Positions 52,611 through 62,363 of a stretch of 64,000 nt of DNA are shown one piece after another (within the stretch, counting starts at the first letter, position 1; every line of letters starts with the position of its first letter). A program made the position numbers and the translations under genes. Origin of the DNA: Bacteroides sp. 224 (GTDB lineage Bacteria > Bacteroidota > Bacteroidia > Bacteroidales > Bacteroidaceae); the NCBI RefSeq assembly GCF_010500995.1, contig NZ_QVMK01000008.1, forward strand, positions 17,464 through 81,463, in the 5' to 3' direction. The notes under the pieces are model-generated. The model searched no databases, was not told the DNA's origin, and worked only from the letters and a program-made list of their open reading frames with translations.

Positions 52611-53021
52611 AATTTTTACTATCATATCTTGATATTCTGCATCTGTCAGATAAACCTTTCCCGGATTCATTTGGAAAGTTGCTCCATAATCGGGACCGTC
52701 CACATATTTAGGTGCCAGATGGAAGTGCAGGTGCGATAATTTATCTGAGTATGCTCCATAGTTAATCTTTTCGGGCTGAAAAACTTTATCCATGGCACGG
52801 GTAACGCGAGTAACGTCTGCCATAAATGCGTTTCTATCTTCGTCGCTTAACTCGAACAAATCGTTTACATGATCTTTGTATGCTACTAAGCAGCGGCCGT
52901 GATAAGTTTGTTCTTTAAATAAGAATACACGTGAAACGCTTAAAGGAGCAATTTCAATCATTAAATTATGCAGTGTTTCATTGTTTTGGCAGTATAAACA
53001 CTCTTGCGGATTACTTTTCAT
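52596..53021 (-). CDS. HIT-family nucleotide-binding protein
   Basis: This 141-residue protein has the HIT triad in LSHLHFHLAPK and a helical core. A CLYC pair near the N-terminus could help bind zinc. HIT proteins hydrolyse or transfer nucleotides; the substrate is unclear. The gene stands alone between the S4 gene and dnaK. Confidence 0.92.
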   Translation of the reverse strand: MKSNPQECLYCQNNETLHNLMIEIAPLSVSRVFLFKEQTYHGRCLVAYKDHVNDLFELSDEDRNAFMADVTRVTRAMDKVFQPEKINYGAYSDKLSHLHFHLAPKYVDGPDYGATFQMNPGKVYLTDAEYQDMIVKIKEAL

Positions 53022-53287
53022 GATATTTTAAAATATATAGTTATAGAGCAAAAATAGCTGTAAGTTTTGAGTTAAATGTAGATTAATTGGTCTTTTCTAT
53101 AATATTTTTGCTTTTTTCTGACTTTCTGTCATAAAAACTGTCATTGTATAACTGCAGATAATAAAATAATCTGCCGAAAAAACATTCTTTCTGCGGAATT
53201 TGTTTTGGCATAGGGTTTGTTTCTATAATGGCGTCTACTTTAGACCGAAATAATGAGATTATAAACGAAATATTAAAATATAAAATT

Positions 53288-55198
53288 ATGGGAAAAATAA
53301 TTGGAATTGACTTAGGTACTACAAACTCTTGTGTTTCTGTATTTGAAGGTAACGAGCCTGTAGTGATTGCTAACAGCGAAGGAAAACGTACTACTCCTTC
53401 TATTGTAGCATTTGTAGATGGTGGCGAACGTAAAGTAGGTGATCCTGCTAAGCGTCAAGCTATCACAAATCCTCAAAGAACTGTATTCTCAATTAAACGT
53501 TTTATGGGCGAGAATTGGGAACAGGTGCAAAAAGAAATTTCGCGTGTGCCTTACAAAGTAGTAAACCAAAATAATATGCCACGTGTAGATATTGATGGAC
53601 GTTTATACACTCCACAAGAAATCTCAGCAATGATTCTTCAAAAAATGAAAAAGACTGCTGAAGATTATTTGGGTCAGGAAGTTACTGAGGCTGTAATAAC
53701 TGTGCCTGCTTACTTCTCGGATTCACAACGTCAAGCTACTAAAGAAGCTGGTCAGATTGCAGGATTAGAAGTGAAACGTATTGTAAATGAACCTACTGCA
53801 GCAGCTTTGGCTTATGGATTAGACAAAGCTCACAAAGATATGAAAATAGCTGTGTTCGATCTTGGTGGTGGTACATTCGATATCTCTATCCTTGAATTTG
53901 GTGGTGGTGTGTTTGAAGTACTTTCTACAAATGGTGATACTCACTTAGGTGGTGACGACTTTGATCAGGTAATTATCGATTGGTTGGCTCAAGAGTTTAA
54001 GAATGATGAAGGTGCTGATTTGACTAAAGATCCGATGGCGCTTCAGCGTTTGAAAGAAGCTGCCGAAAAAGCAAAAATTGAATTGTCTTCTTCAACAAGT
54101 ACTGAAATTAACCTGCCCTACATTATGCCGGTAGATGGTGTTCCTAAGCATTTAGTGAAAACTCTGACTCGTGCTAAATTTGAATCTTTGGCTCATGGAT
54201 TGATTCAAGCTTGTTTGGAGCCTTGTAAAAAAGCTATGGACCATGCAGGTTTAGGTAATTCGGATATTGATGAAGTAATTCTTGTTGGTGGATCTTCGCG
54301 TATTCCTGCTGTACAGAAGTTGGTGGAAGATTTCTTTGGAAAAGCTCCTTCAAAAGGTGTAAATCCGGATGAAGTAGTAGCTGTTGGTGCTGCTGTGCAA
54401 GGTGCAGTTTTAACAGATGAGATTAAAGGTGTAGTATTGTTGGATGTTACTCCGCTTTCAATGGGTATCGAAACTCTTGGTGGTGTAATGACTAAGATGA
54501 TTGATGCAAATACTACAATTCCTGCTCGTAAAACAGAGGTGTATTCAACTGCTGTAGATAACCAATCAGAAGTAACAATTCATGTTCTTCAGGGTGAGCG
54601 TCCGATGGCAAATCAGAATAAATCAATAGGCCAATTTAATTTAGCTGGTATTGCTCCTGCGCGCCGTGGTGTTCCTCAAATTGAAGTTACATTCGATATT
54701 GATGCCAATGGTATCTTGAAAGTTTCTGCAAAAGATAAGGCTACTGGTAAAGAACAAGCTATTCGTATTGAAGCATCCAGTGGCTTGAGTAAGGAAGAAA
54801 TTGAAAAAATGAAAGCCGAAGCCGAAGCTAATGCTGAAGCTGATAAGAAAGAACGTGAAAAAATTGATAAGCTGAATCAGGCTGATAGCATGATATTCCA
54901 GACAGAAAAACAACTGGAAGAATTGGGTGATAAATTGCCTGCTGATAAGAAGGCTCCAATTGAAGCTGCCTTGAATAAATTGAAAGATGCCCACAAAGCA
55001 CAAGATTTAGCTACAATTGATACTGCAACGGCTGAATTAAATGCTGCTTTCCAAGCTGCAAGCGCTGAAATGTATAACCAAAGTGGTGCGCAGCCAGGAG
55101 CGGAAGCAGGACCTGACATGAATGCAGGACAGAGTAATGGAGGTTCTTCGAATGATGGAGATAATGTGCAGGATGCTGATTTTGAAGAAGTCAAATAG
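53288..55198 (+). CDS. dnaK: Chaperone DnaK (Hsp70)
   Basis: This 636-residue protein is full length. The ATPase domain ([47 protein letters not shown]) is followed by the substrate domain and a Gly/Asn-rich tail ending DADFEEVK. The open frame begins at 53228, but [10 protein letters not shown] at 53288 is the family start. No dnaJ or grpE is adjacent. It is the last chromosomal housekeeping gene before the mobile element. Confidence 0.98.
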   Translation: MGKIIGIDLGTTNSCVSVFEGNEPVVIANSEGKRTTPSIVAFVDGGERKVGDPAKRQAITNPQRTVFSIKRFMGENWEQVQKEISRVPYKVVNQNNMPRVDIDGRLYTPQEISAMILQKMKKTAEDYLGQEVTEAVITVPAYFSDSQRQATKEAGQIAGLEVKRIVNEPTAAALAYGLDKAHKDMKIAVFDLGGGTFDISILEFGGGVFEVLSTNGDTHLGGDDFDQVIIDWLAQEFKNDEGADLTKDPMALQRLKEAAEKAKIELSSSTSTEINLPYIMPVDGVPKHLVKTLTRAKFESLAHGLIQACLEPCKKAMDHAGLGNSDIDEVILVGGSSRIPAVQKLVEDFFGKAPSKGVNPDEVVAVGAAVQGAVLTDEIKGVVLLDVTPLSMGIETLGGVMTKMIDANTTIPARKTEVYSTAVDNQSEVTIHVLQGERPMANQNKSIGQFNLAGIAPARRGVPQIEVTFDIDANGILKVSAKDKATGKEQAIRIEASSGLSKEEIEKMKAEAEANAEADKKEREKIDKLNQADSMIFQTEKQLEELGDKLPADKKAPIEAALNKLKDAHKAQDLATIDTATAELNAAFQAASAEMYNQSGAQPGAEAGPDMNAGQSNGGSSNDGDNVQDADFEEVK

Positions 55199-55240
55199 AG
55201 CGGATAATTATCGATAGGTAACGATAGCTGTAAATAGATG

Positions 55241-55272
55241 AATGGGGTGTAACTCAATGAGTTATGCCCCAT
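55241..55272 (+). terminator. Terminator after dnaK
   Basis: AATGGGG (55241-55247) with AACTC pairs with GAGTT and CCCCATT (ending 55272), followed by T-rich sequence. Confidence 0.75.
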
Positions 55273-55300
55273 TTTCTGTTTTATATATTTTGTTATATGT

Positions 55301-55332
55301 ATTGTTATATTCGCATGTTTCGCTTATATTTG
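55301..55332 (+). promoter_or_regulatory. Promoter of the element's first HTH-integrase operon
   Basis: ATTG (55301-55304, near TTTG) and TATATTTG (55325-55332) are separated by 20 bases. The start is 96 bases downstream. Confidence 0.55.
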
Positions 55333-55427
55333 TACCTTATTTGTATCTGTACGAAAAAGGTGATAATGTTGTACGATATGATACGTATCTCTAAATATGC
55401 GCATAATTAGACTAAAGTAATGATGAT

Positions 55428-55976
55428 ATGGCCAAAGCTAAATTTCAAATAGAAAGACGTTGTGAGGTGTGCGGAATGCCATTTCTTGCAAAGACGATAG
55501 AGTCCAGGTATTGCAGCAATAAGTGTACTCAGAAAGCTTATAAACGTCGTAAAGCGGAAGTGTTGAAGAATGAAGCTTTAAGTAAAATTGCTGAGAAGGT
55601 AGATGATACACGTGAGTATATTACGGTTAAAGAAGCTATGGCTATGTATTCGGTTGGAAGAACTTCTCTTTACCAATATATACGCAGTGGAAAGATACCA
55701 AGTATTAATTTAGGAAAGCATCTTATTAGGATTAGACGACAGGAATTAGATGAGTATTTTCCTAAGCGGAATTTTGCAAACAATGATGTAAAGCGATTGC
55801 CGAAACTTTATAATATGGAGCCGGAAAATTGCTATACTATCGGTGAAATTGCAGAGAAGTTTCATATGGATGATAGTACCGTTTATCTACATATTCGCAA
55901 GTATAGCATTCCTACTCGTCAGATAGGGAATTATGTATATGTGCCAAAGTCTGAAATTGATAATCTGTATAAATGA
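55428..55976 (+). CDS. Zinc-ribbon and double excisionase-type HTH protein
   Basis: This 182-residue protein has an N-terminal zinc-ribbon-like segment (CEVCGMPF and CSNKC, residues about 12-34), then two MerR/excisionase-type helix-turn-helix domains (about 62-110 with SLYQYIRSGKIPSI, and about 133-181 with VYLHIRKYSIPTRQI). It lies 8 bases before the integrase, the usual place of a recombination directionality or control factor in Bacteroides elements. Confidence 0.85.
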   Translation: MAKAKFQIERRCEVCGMPFLAKTIESRYCSNKCTQKAYKRRKAEVLKNEALSKIAEKVDDTREYITVKEAMAMYSVGRTSLYQYIRSGKIPSINLGKHLIRIRRQELDEYFPKRNFANNDVKRLPKLYNMEPENCYTIGEIAEKFHMDDSTVYLHIRKYSIPTRQIGNYVYVPKSEIDNLYK

Positions 55977-55984
55977 TGTAGAGT

Positions 55985-57253
55985 ATGAAAAAAGCATTTG
56001 ATCACACTCGTGTTTCTGTCAAGCTTCGTAAGTCTACGAACTATGAAGTATGGCATCTGTATCTTGAAGCTTACCCAGTGTATGAACAAGGTAATAAAAA
56101 GCCTACACGTGTTCGTGAATATATCAATCGATCTATATCTACTCCTTTATGGGATAAGAATAGGAAAGCTCGTACTGGTTCTGACGGTACAGTTTCTTAT
56201 AGGCCGAAGCGTGATGTGAATGGTATTATTCAATGTAAGTCAAACGTAGACCAGCAAACTTGTGTCTATGCTGACAAAATCAGAGATATCCGTCAAAGAG
56301 AATATGATAATGCCTTTCTTTTTACAGACGCTGAAGCTGCTCAAGCGGAACAAAATGAACGTTCTCAGTGTAACTTCATTGAGTATTTTAAACAGGAAAG
56401 TGCTCGGCGGCACAAAACGAACTCTGAATCCATTGTCGTAAACTGGGAAAGGGTTTATGAACTGCTTAAGATTTTTATCCAAGGTGATACTATACTTTTT
56501 GCCCAAATGGATATTCATTTGATTGAAGAATTCAAAAGATTCCTTATCACTGCACCACAGGGTGGAAATAAGAGTGGAATCATTTCTTTAAATACGGCTT
56601 CTACTTACTTTTCTATTTTTAAAGCAGCCTTGAAGCAGGCGTTTATTGACGGTTATCTGACGATAGATTTGGCATCTAAATCAAAAGGTATAAGAGGGCA
56701 AGAAAGTCGACGTGAATACTTGACAGCAGAGGAGTTGAACAAGCTGGCGATTACTCCGTGTGATAAGTTTGTTATGAAGCGAGCTGCGCTGTTTTCTGCA
56801 CTTACCGGTCTTCGTCATTGCGATATTCAAAAGCTGAAATGGGAAGAAATACAAAAGGATGGTGATGAGTATAGGTTGAATTTTACGCAGCAGAAGACTA
56901 AAGGGGTGGAATATATGCCGATTTCAGAACAGGCTTATAAATTATGTGGTGAGCCACGAAAACCGGAGTATCTAGTCTTCCCGGATTTGCCAGATCCATC
57001 CTGAATTTCCAGACCTTTGAAACAATGGATCAAATCTGCTGGTATCACAAGGAACATTACTTTTCATTGCTTTCGACATACCTATGCTACTTTGCAATTG
57101 GCAGGAGGTACTGATATTTATACGGTTAGTAAAATGTTAGGGCATACTAATGTGAAAACCACCCAGATTTACGGTAAGGTTGTTGACGAAAAGAAAAACA
57201 ATGCAACAGAGGCAATCCATTTAAATGTGGATGTAGACAAAATAAAAGACTGA
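55985..57253 (+). pseudogene. Tyrosine integrase interrupted by an in-frame TGA
   Basis: Read in one frame, 55985-57253 encodes a complete tyrosine recombinase of 422 positions, except that TGA at 57002-57004 (position 340) stops it. Before the stop are an arm-binding region, a SAM-like core domain (about 115-220) and catalytic R277 (ALTGLRHCDI). After it, still in frame, come H361 and R364 (HCFRHT), H387 (LGHTNV) and nucleophile Y396 (TQIYGK). A protein stopping at 57004 lacks four of the visible catalytic residues. A TTG at 57017 could restart the tail only. I read a nonsense mutation (or sequencing error), so the element is probably unable to excise by its own enzyme. Confidence 0.85.
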
Positions 57254-57278
57254 AGAATTATAGATTTAATTGAAAACA

Positions 57279-57316
57279 GAGCCATTCATACTTAAAATAG
57301 TGAATGGCTTTTTTTA
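57279..57316 (+). terminator. Terminator after the integrase
   Basis: GCCATTCA (57281-57288) pairs with TGAATGGC (57301-57308), followed by a run of T. The next 250 bases to 57562 hold no other feature I can support. Confidence 0.75.
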
Positions 57317-57562
57317 TTCTTGTTTATCTATTGTGATAATGAAAATATGATGAAAGGCTAATGGCGTCTTATGATATGAATCATTATAGTGTGTCATTCG
57401 TAGATTTTACATTTTAAATATTCATTGAATATCAATGTGATGAAAAAATAGAGGTGATGATTCGAATATGCTAATGATGTTGATATTAATCAGTAGCAAA
57501 TCAGCATTATTCTTTTGTGTTCTTTTGCGGTGAAATCAAGATAATCAACGATAAGTATAACA

Positions 57563-57946
57563 ATGAAAATCTATACATTCATGGATGAAGAAGATATTAA
57601 ATTTGAGGATTTGCCAAGAGCAATATCATGGATGATAAATGAACTGACAGAACTAAGTCAGAAAATAGACGGTATGAGGAATCAGCATGTGGCTCCAACT
57701 CAAGAGTCGGACAAGTGGTTTAATTTGCAAGATTTGTGTGCCTACCTACCTAATCATCCAGCTGAGCAGACGGTATATGGATGGACCAGTACAATGAAAA
57801 TTCCTTTTCATAAAAACGGAAAGCATATTCGATTTCTTAAATCAGAGATTGATGCATGGCTTTTGGGTGACAAGAATAAATCGGATAAAGAACTGAATGA
57901 AGATGTGAAACAGTATATTTTGTCTAAAAGAAACCGTAAATTCTAA
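57563..57946 (+). CDS. Excisionase-type HTH protein
   Basis: This 127-residue protein has a helical N-terminus (WMINELTELSQKIDG) and an HTH_17-like domain (about 50-100; FNLQDLCAYLPNHPAEQTVYG and KHIRFLKSEIDAWLLG). Such proteins in Bacteroides elements act as excisionase or control factors. It is alone between two spacers of about 300 bases. Confidence 0.75.
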   Translation: MKIYTFMDEEDIKFEDLPRAISWMINELTELSQKIDGMRNQHVAPTQESDKWFNLQDLCAYLPNHPAEQTVYGWTSTMKIPFHKNGKHIRFLKSEIDAWLLGDKNKSDKELNEDVKQYILSKRNRKF

Positions 57947-58251
57947 CGAATGAGCCAGTTTTTATCATTCAGTATACCATCTCACTAATAATGCAATTAT
58001 TAAAGTGTAATCTAATACATGGTGTGTAAAAAGTGTTTGCAAACCAACTAGGGAGAAAACTGACCAAATAGCAGTCGGTTGAAGAAATAACAAAGAAGTC
58101 ATTAAATAATAAAGAAAAGCCTGATAATATGCTTGGTAATAGGTAAGTGTCAATGTTGATCTTGTAGTCTTAATTTGATCGTACTTTAATTTTGCCCTTC
58201 GTAACCGGTCACAATATAACAAAGATTAAATCAATTAAAAAATAACAACAA
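57947..58251. other. Spacer before the HTH-ATPase-primase operon
   Basis: These 305 bases hold a promoter (58161-58194) but no gene I can support. A minus-strand open frame at 57965-58222 has no recognisable domain. Confidence 0.6.
58161..58194 (+). promoter_or_regulatory. Promoter of the HTH-ATPase-primase operon
   Basis: CTTG (58161-58164) and TAATTTTG (58187-58194) are separated by 22 bases; the -7 match is exact. Confidence 0.55.
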
Positions 58252-58626
58252 ATGGAGCAAACGGAACCAATGAGAGAACCAGATTCTATAAATATGATTC
58301 AGCTTAGGCTTACAGAACGTGTGAAGCAATTGGAGGATATAATAGGAAAGTTGGGTCCCATAGAAATTCTTCTAAAACGGATAAAATACATAGAGGATCA
58401 CCTTTTTATGACAAAGGAAATTCTTTCATTAAATGAAGCCAGCGACTTTCTTAATGCTTCCAAAAGTCAACTTTATAAGTTGACTAGAACCTTAGCTATA
58501 CCTCACTATAAACCAGGTGGAAAGGCTATCTATTTTTATAGAAGTGAGCTTCTGGAATGGGTAAAACAAAATCCTGCCAAGGTAACAGTAAACAAAGGGG
58601 ATATGAAAGATATCAATGTGGGATAG
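58252..58626 (+). CDS. Coiled-coil excisionase-type HTH protein, paralog 1
   Basis: This 124-residue protein has a helical or coiled N-terminus (about 15-55) and an excisionase-type HTH (about 58-108; LNEASDFLNASKSQLYKLTR, YFYRSELLEWVKQ). It is clearly related to the protein at 58934; both share SQLYKLTR and the IPxYKPxGKxIYF block. The next gene starts immediately after its stop. Confidence 0.83.
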   Translation: MEQTEPMREPDSINMIQLRLTERVKQLEDIIGKLGPIEILLKRIKYIEDHLFMTKEILSLNEASDFLNASKSQLYKLTRTLAIPHYKPGGKAIYFYRSELLEWVKQNPAKVTVNKGDMKDINVG

Positions 58627-58902
58627 ATGATAGATAAGATTTTATTTCTTAACAGATTATCAATGAGCAGTGTGCATTATACAAACGATATGGAACAAAT
58701 ACATGACTCTTTAATGATGGTGGTATCTTATTTACCATATCTATTGATGGGTGTGCTTTTGTTGATTATCGCCTCGCTTTTATTTCATCTTTATGAAATG
58801 AATTTTTCTAAAGAAGAAAATGTGTTTCGTTTTATAAGATCATTTTTGGGAGATTGTATATTCCTGATGCTGGTATTGATGCTTTTATTATTCCTTTATT
58901 AG
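58627..58902 (+). CDS. Small two-helix membrane protein
   Basis: This 91-residue protein has two hydrophobic segments (LPYLLMGVLLLIIASLLF, about 38-57; and FLMLVLMLLLFLY at the end) with a short charged loop between them. The ATG directly follows the TAG of the previous gene; an internal ATG at residue 13 is possible. I do not recognise it. Its position between two paralogous HTH genes in the element's replication operon is notable. Confidence 0.6.
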   Translation: MIDKILFLNRLSMSSVHYTNDMEQIHDSLMMVVSYLPYLLMGVLLLIIASLLFHLYEMNFSKEENVFRFIRSFLGDCIFLMLVLMLLLFLY

Positions 58903-58933
58903 TTCATAACCCCAAAGAAATTAAGTAGTAACA

Positions 58934-59269
58934 ATGGAAAAGAAAAATGTGGAAGATGTTGGAGGTTCTACTATGTGCTCCGCCTGTTTATTGAAACTAA
59001 GTTATATTATCGAACGGATGGAAAAAATAGAGAGTGCCCTTTATTGCATTAAAGGTACACTTAACTTCAAGGAAGCACGCGAATATCTCGACCTATCCAA
59101 TAGTCAGCTTTACAAGTTGACAAGGAATGGAGACATACCGTATTATAAACCGACCGGCAAATTGATCTATTTCAATAAACAAGAACTGGATGAATGGGTG
59201 TGTCGGAATCATTCAGAGACGAATGCAGAATGTGGAAGAATAAAAGAAAAAGATTCAAATCATGATTGA
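58934..59269 (+). CDS. Excisionase-type HTH protein, paralog 2
   Basis: This 111-residue protein has a Cys pair near the N-terminus (CSAC), a helical stretch and an HTH (about 45-95; FKEAREYLDLSNSQLYKLTR, YFNKQELDEWVCR). It is paralogous to 58252. Its end overlaps the ATPase start by 8 bases, so the two are translationally coupled. Confidence 0.83.
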   Translation: MEKKNVEDVGGSTMCSACLLKLSYIIERMEKIESALYCIKGTLNFKEAREYLDLSNSQLYKLTRNGDIPYYKPTGKLIYFNKQELDEWVCRNHSETNAECGRIKEKDSNHD

Positions 59270-60329
59270 GAACAAAAAGATAAGTTTGGGTGAAGATATA
59301 GACGAAAGTGCCTTTGAGCAGATTTTGAAGTTTATCCGACTCAGAGTAACGGATGTTTATGCTTATCCGCCGGAGATAGTACAGGTGGATGGTATCACCA
59401 TTGCCACGCTTGGAAACTTCAGCGCATCGACCGGAAAGCCGAAGAGCAAGAAAACGTTCAACGTATCGGCTATCGTGGCTTCTGCATTATCAGGTGAAGA
59501 GGTACTGCGCTACAAGGCAATCTTACCGAAAGAAAAGCATAAAGTGCTGTATGTGGATACAGAGCAGAGTAAATGCCATTGTCATAAGGTGTTGGAGCGA
59601 ATACTGACTCTGGCAGGAATGCCCACTGACCGTGAAAATGAGCGACTGGAGTTTTTTATGCTGAGAGAGTATTCACCCAAACATAGAAGGCAGATCATTA
59701 ACCTTGCACTGGAAACAGATCCGAATATCGGGTTTGTGGTAATTGATGGGATTCGTGATCTCATGTACGACATCAACAACCCCAGTGAGTCAGTAGAGCT
59801 TATCAATGACCTGATGCGGTGGTCTAGTGTGCATGACCTGCATATCCATACGGTGCTACATCTTAATAAAGGTGATGACAATACCCGTGGGCACATAGGT
59901 ACTGAATTAAATAATAAGGCTGAAACCATACTCCAGGTCACGAAAAGTCCGTTTGATAGTAGTATCAGTCAAGTGAAGGCTATGCATATCCGGGAAAAAG
60001 AATTTACTCCGTTCGCCTTTAAAATCAATAATGAAGCACTGCCGGAACTGGTGGATAACTATGCGTTTGAGACAGAACGTAAACCTCTCTTTGAAGTATT
60101 GACGGAAGAGCAGCATGTGAGTGCATTGGAGAGTGTGTTTTCGGAGGGCTCAATTGTTGGTTATGAGAATATGCTCAAAGCTCTGCAAAAAGGTTATGAG
60201 ACCATCGGTTATAAACGGGGACGGAACGTGTGCGTGGAGCTGAACAAGTACCTGATGGGAAAAGGGGTAATAACCAAGAAAGACAAGACTTATTCTTACG
60301 AACCTAAAGCCTTTGATAATGAGGAGTGA
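59262..60329 (+). CDS. RecA-like AAA ATPase (RepA-type) of a mobile element
   Basis: This 355-residue protein has a Walker A variant STGKPKSKKTF (about 56-66), a Walker B FVVIDGIRDL (about 158-167) and a sensor-like VLHLNKG; the fold matches hexameric RepA/DnaB-type helicases of Bacteroides mobile elements. The C-terminal ~80 residues look like a winged-helix domain (VGYENMLKALQKGYETIG). It should act in replication or transfer priming with the primase that follows 84 bases later. Confidence 0.87.
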   Translation: MIENKKISLGEDIDESAFEQILKFIRLRVTDVYAYPPEIVQVDGITIATLGNFSASTGKPKSKKTFNVSAIVASALSGEEVLRYKAILPKEKHKVLYVDTEQSKCHCHKVLERILTLAGMPTDRENERLEFFMLREYSPKHRRQIINLALETDPNIGFVVIDGIRDLMYDINNPSESVELINDLMRWSSVHDLHIHTVLHLNKGDDNTRGHIGTELNNKAETILQVTKSPFDSSISQVKAMHIREKEFTPFAFKINNEALPELVDNYAFETERKPLFEVLTEEQHVSALESVFSEGSIVGYENMLKALQKGYETIGYKRGRNVCVELNKYLMGKGVITKKDKTYSYEPKAFDNEE

Positions 60330-60413
60330 ATATCGAATGGAAACAAGTTTAGTTTACTCCGGGGCTATATATGGTAAATTAATGTCGAACTGCTTAAATA
60401 CCAAAGAAACATT

Positions 60414-61301
60414 ATGAACATTGCTCAGATAAAACAAATAGATCTGGTAGACTATCTGAGAGCTATCGGCTTTTCACCAACAAAGGAGTCGGCTAAGTCG
60501 GCCTGGTATCGTGCTCCTTATCGAGAAGACAGAACACCGTCATTCAAAGTTAATAAAGACAAAAATCTATGGTATGACTTTGGTACGGCTCAAAATGGTG
60601 ACATCATTGATTTGGCAGAACTGCTCTATAAATCAAAAGACGTATCCCGACTGCTCAAACTCATCGAGAACGCAGCACCGGCTCTGGCTCCCCGAGTCAG
60701 AACACCTATATCCCCGAATGGAGAACGGCTAACGGATCAGTTTAGAAATGTAAAAGTGGTAGACTTGAATCATGAAGCATTGAAATCATATCTGCAATCC
60801 CGTGGTATTGATTTGAATATTGGGGAATGCGAATGTAAGGAGGTTCATTATGCCTGTTATAAAAAAGAATATTTCGCTGTAGCCTTTCCGAATATAGCCG
60901 GTGGATATGAAATCCGCAATCCTTATTTTAAAGGTTGTATTGCACCGAAGGATATATCCATTATCCGAAAGGCGGATAGATTAAAACGGGATTGCTGTTG
61001 CCTGTTTGAGGGTTTTATGGATTACCTCTCCTATCTGACATTAGTGAAATTAGGAAGAATAACTGAAGGGAGCGAAACTCCGGATTATATTATTCTGAAC
61101 TCGGTCGGTAATATTAGCAGGGGCATCGAACCCATTAAAAAATATGAAGTCATTCATTGTTATCTCGACAATGATGATGCCGGAAGACGAGTTGTGGACA
61201 CCCTGCAAGAATTGTTGGGTAGTAAAGTACAGGATATGTTTGCTGCATATCCGCTCTATAAAGACCTGAATGACTTCTTACGAAATAAGAAGAAAATCTG
61301 A
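60414..61301 (+). CDS. Toprim primase with CHC2-like fold lacking zinc ligands
   Basis: This 295-residue protein has an N-terminal CHC2-type region (about 1-70; RTPSFKVNKDKNLWYDFGT, NGDIIDLAEL) in which the usual zinc-binding Cys/His residues are absent; there is no Cys before about residue 135. A Toprim domain follows with the Glu block CCLFEGFMDYLSYL and the D-x-D type HCYLDNDDAGRRVVDTL. It would make primers for element replication. Its last ~175 bases are repeated at 63241-63420. Confidence 0.87.
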   Translation: MNIAQIKQIDLVDYLRAIGFSPTKESAKSAWYRAPYREDRTPSFKVNKDKNLWYDFGTAQNGDIIDLAELLYKSKDVSRLLKLIENAAPALAPRVRTPISPNGERLTDQFRNVKVVDLNHEALKSYLQSRGIDLNIGECECKEVHYACYKKEYFAVAFPNIAGGYEIRNPYFKGCIAPKDISIIRKADRLKRDCCCLFEGFMDYLSYLTLVKLGRITEGSETPDYIILNSVGNISRGIEPIKKYEVIHCYLDNDDAGRRVVDTLQELLGSKVQDMFAAYPLYKDLNDFLRNKKKI

Positions 61302-61322
61302 TTGAACGCTTCTGACTTCTAA

Positions 61323-61351
61323 AACAAGCTCCTTTCCTCCGGGAGCTTGTT
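61323..61351. terminator. Terminator between primase and AbiEii
   Basis: AACAAGCTCC (61323-61332) pairs with GGGAGCTTGTT (61341-61351). Lies between the convergent primase and toxin genes. Confidence 0.75.
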
Positions 61352-61352
61352 G

Positions 61353-62363
61353 CTACTCTGTGCCTCTGAATAACATTTCCAATTCCTTCATCCTTTCTAT
61401 TATAGTACTGAATTTCGGTTTTTCTCCATATATCATAGATGTTTGCATGTCTGAATAATCCTTTTCCCATACTGTCAGTATGTCGTCACCAGGTACAAGA
61501 ACTATTCTTTTTCTTATATCAGGGTTATAGTCTATATCTTTTACAGATGTGAATATTTCCCTATGGTGTCGTATTGTTTCCCATAGCTGGTCATTCTTGA
61601 TGGCTTCTTTTGCAAAATTCTTCTCCATCATTATTGCCAAGTCATACATGTGTCGGGATTTTCTGTTAGCTTTTTCTCCATGCCCTTTTATAGAAAACAG
61701 TTCATGTAGTAGAAATGCCTTTTCTAAAAAAGTTTTCCCAGCTATGGCGGTATTTATTTCTGAATCTATGAGAGTTGTTTCTATGGTTGGAAATTCTTTC
61801 TCAACCATGCTTTGTACTTTAGTTGTCTCGTATGGTTCCATCAGTGAGCGTGCACCGATTTCCAACATAACGACAGTTTTCAGATAATCCAGTTCGGTTG
61901 GTAAAACACTCTCATATTTTATCCATATTTTTCGAGGTTCTGGATAGGTATTGTTTTCCTTACCATTGGGTTCTACCTCTATGGTGCACAAATCCCCCAA
62001 GCCACATTCCTTTATTGCCTTATTCAGTTCCGGATAGAATTCATCTTTTACAAAAAGAGACGAACTTTTTCTAAGTTTCTTTATCTGTTTTTTGGTTAAA
62101 TCTCCTTTCATTCCAAATTTTGCAGGATCTACAGCAAGGTCTATGTCTTCTGAAAATCTGTTTATTAATCCCCATACCTTTGAAATTGAAGTCCCACCCT
62201 TGAATGTTAAATTGGTGGCAAATGAAAGACTGAAAGTTATCTGGAGCATGGCAGTTACCCAAATGTCCTTTTCGATAGCTTGCGCCGGCAACCCGATTTT
62301 ATTTTCTGCTGCCTGAAGCACTTTTTGTTGTTGGTCTTTTGTAAGTTTGAAATAATTATTCAT
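61353..62363 (-). CDS. AbiEii/AbiGii nucleotidyltransferase toxin
   Basis: This 336-residue protein has the AbiEii signature: an N-terminal EKDIWVTAML helix, GGTSISKVWGLINRFSEDID (G56-G57-T58-S59, metal-binding D73 and D75) and a helical C-terminal domain. AbiEii toxins are GTP-binding nucleotidyltransferases that block growth, used in phage defence and plasmid maintenance. The start overlaps the antitoxin stop by 8 bases, so both are coupled. Confidence 0.92.
   Translation of the reverse strand: MNNYFKLTKDQQQKVLQAAENKIGLPAQAIEKDIWVTAMLQITFSLSFATNLTFKGGTSISKVWGLINRFSEDIDLAVDPAKFGMKGDLTKKQIKKLRKSSSLFVKDEFYPELNKAIKECGLGDLCTIEVEPNGKENNTYPEPRKIWIKYESVLPTELDYLKTVVMLEIGARSLMEPYETTKVQSMVEKEFPTIETTLIDSEINTAIAGKTFLEKAFLLHELFSIKGHGEKANRKSRHMYDLAIMMEKNFAKEAIKNDQLWETIRHHREIFTSVKDIDYNPDIRKRIVLVPGDDILTVWEKDYSDMQTSMIYGEKPKFSTIIERMKELEMLFRGTE

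Noticed and set aside
53200..53287. dnaK promoter
   Set aside because: TAGGGTTTG and TACTTTAG are near matches to TAnnTTTG, but neither has a well-spaced -33, so I do not assign one.
57965..58222. Minus-strand ORF of 85 codons
   Set aside because: No recognisable domain, and it overlaps the promoter of the plus-strand operon.
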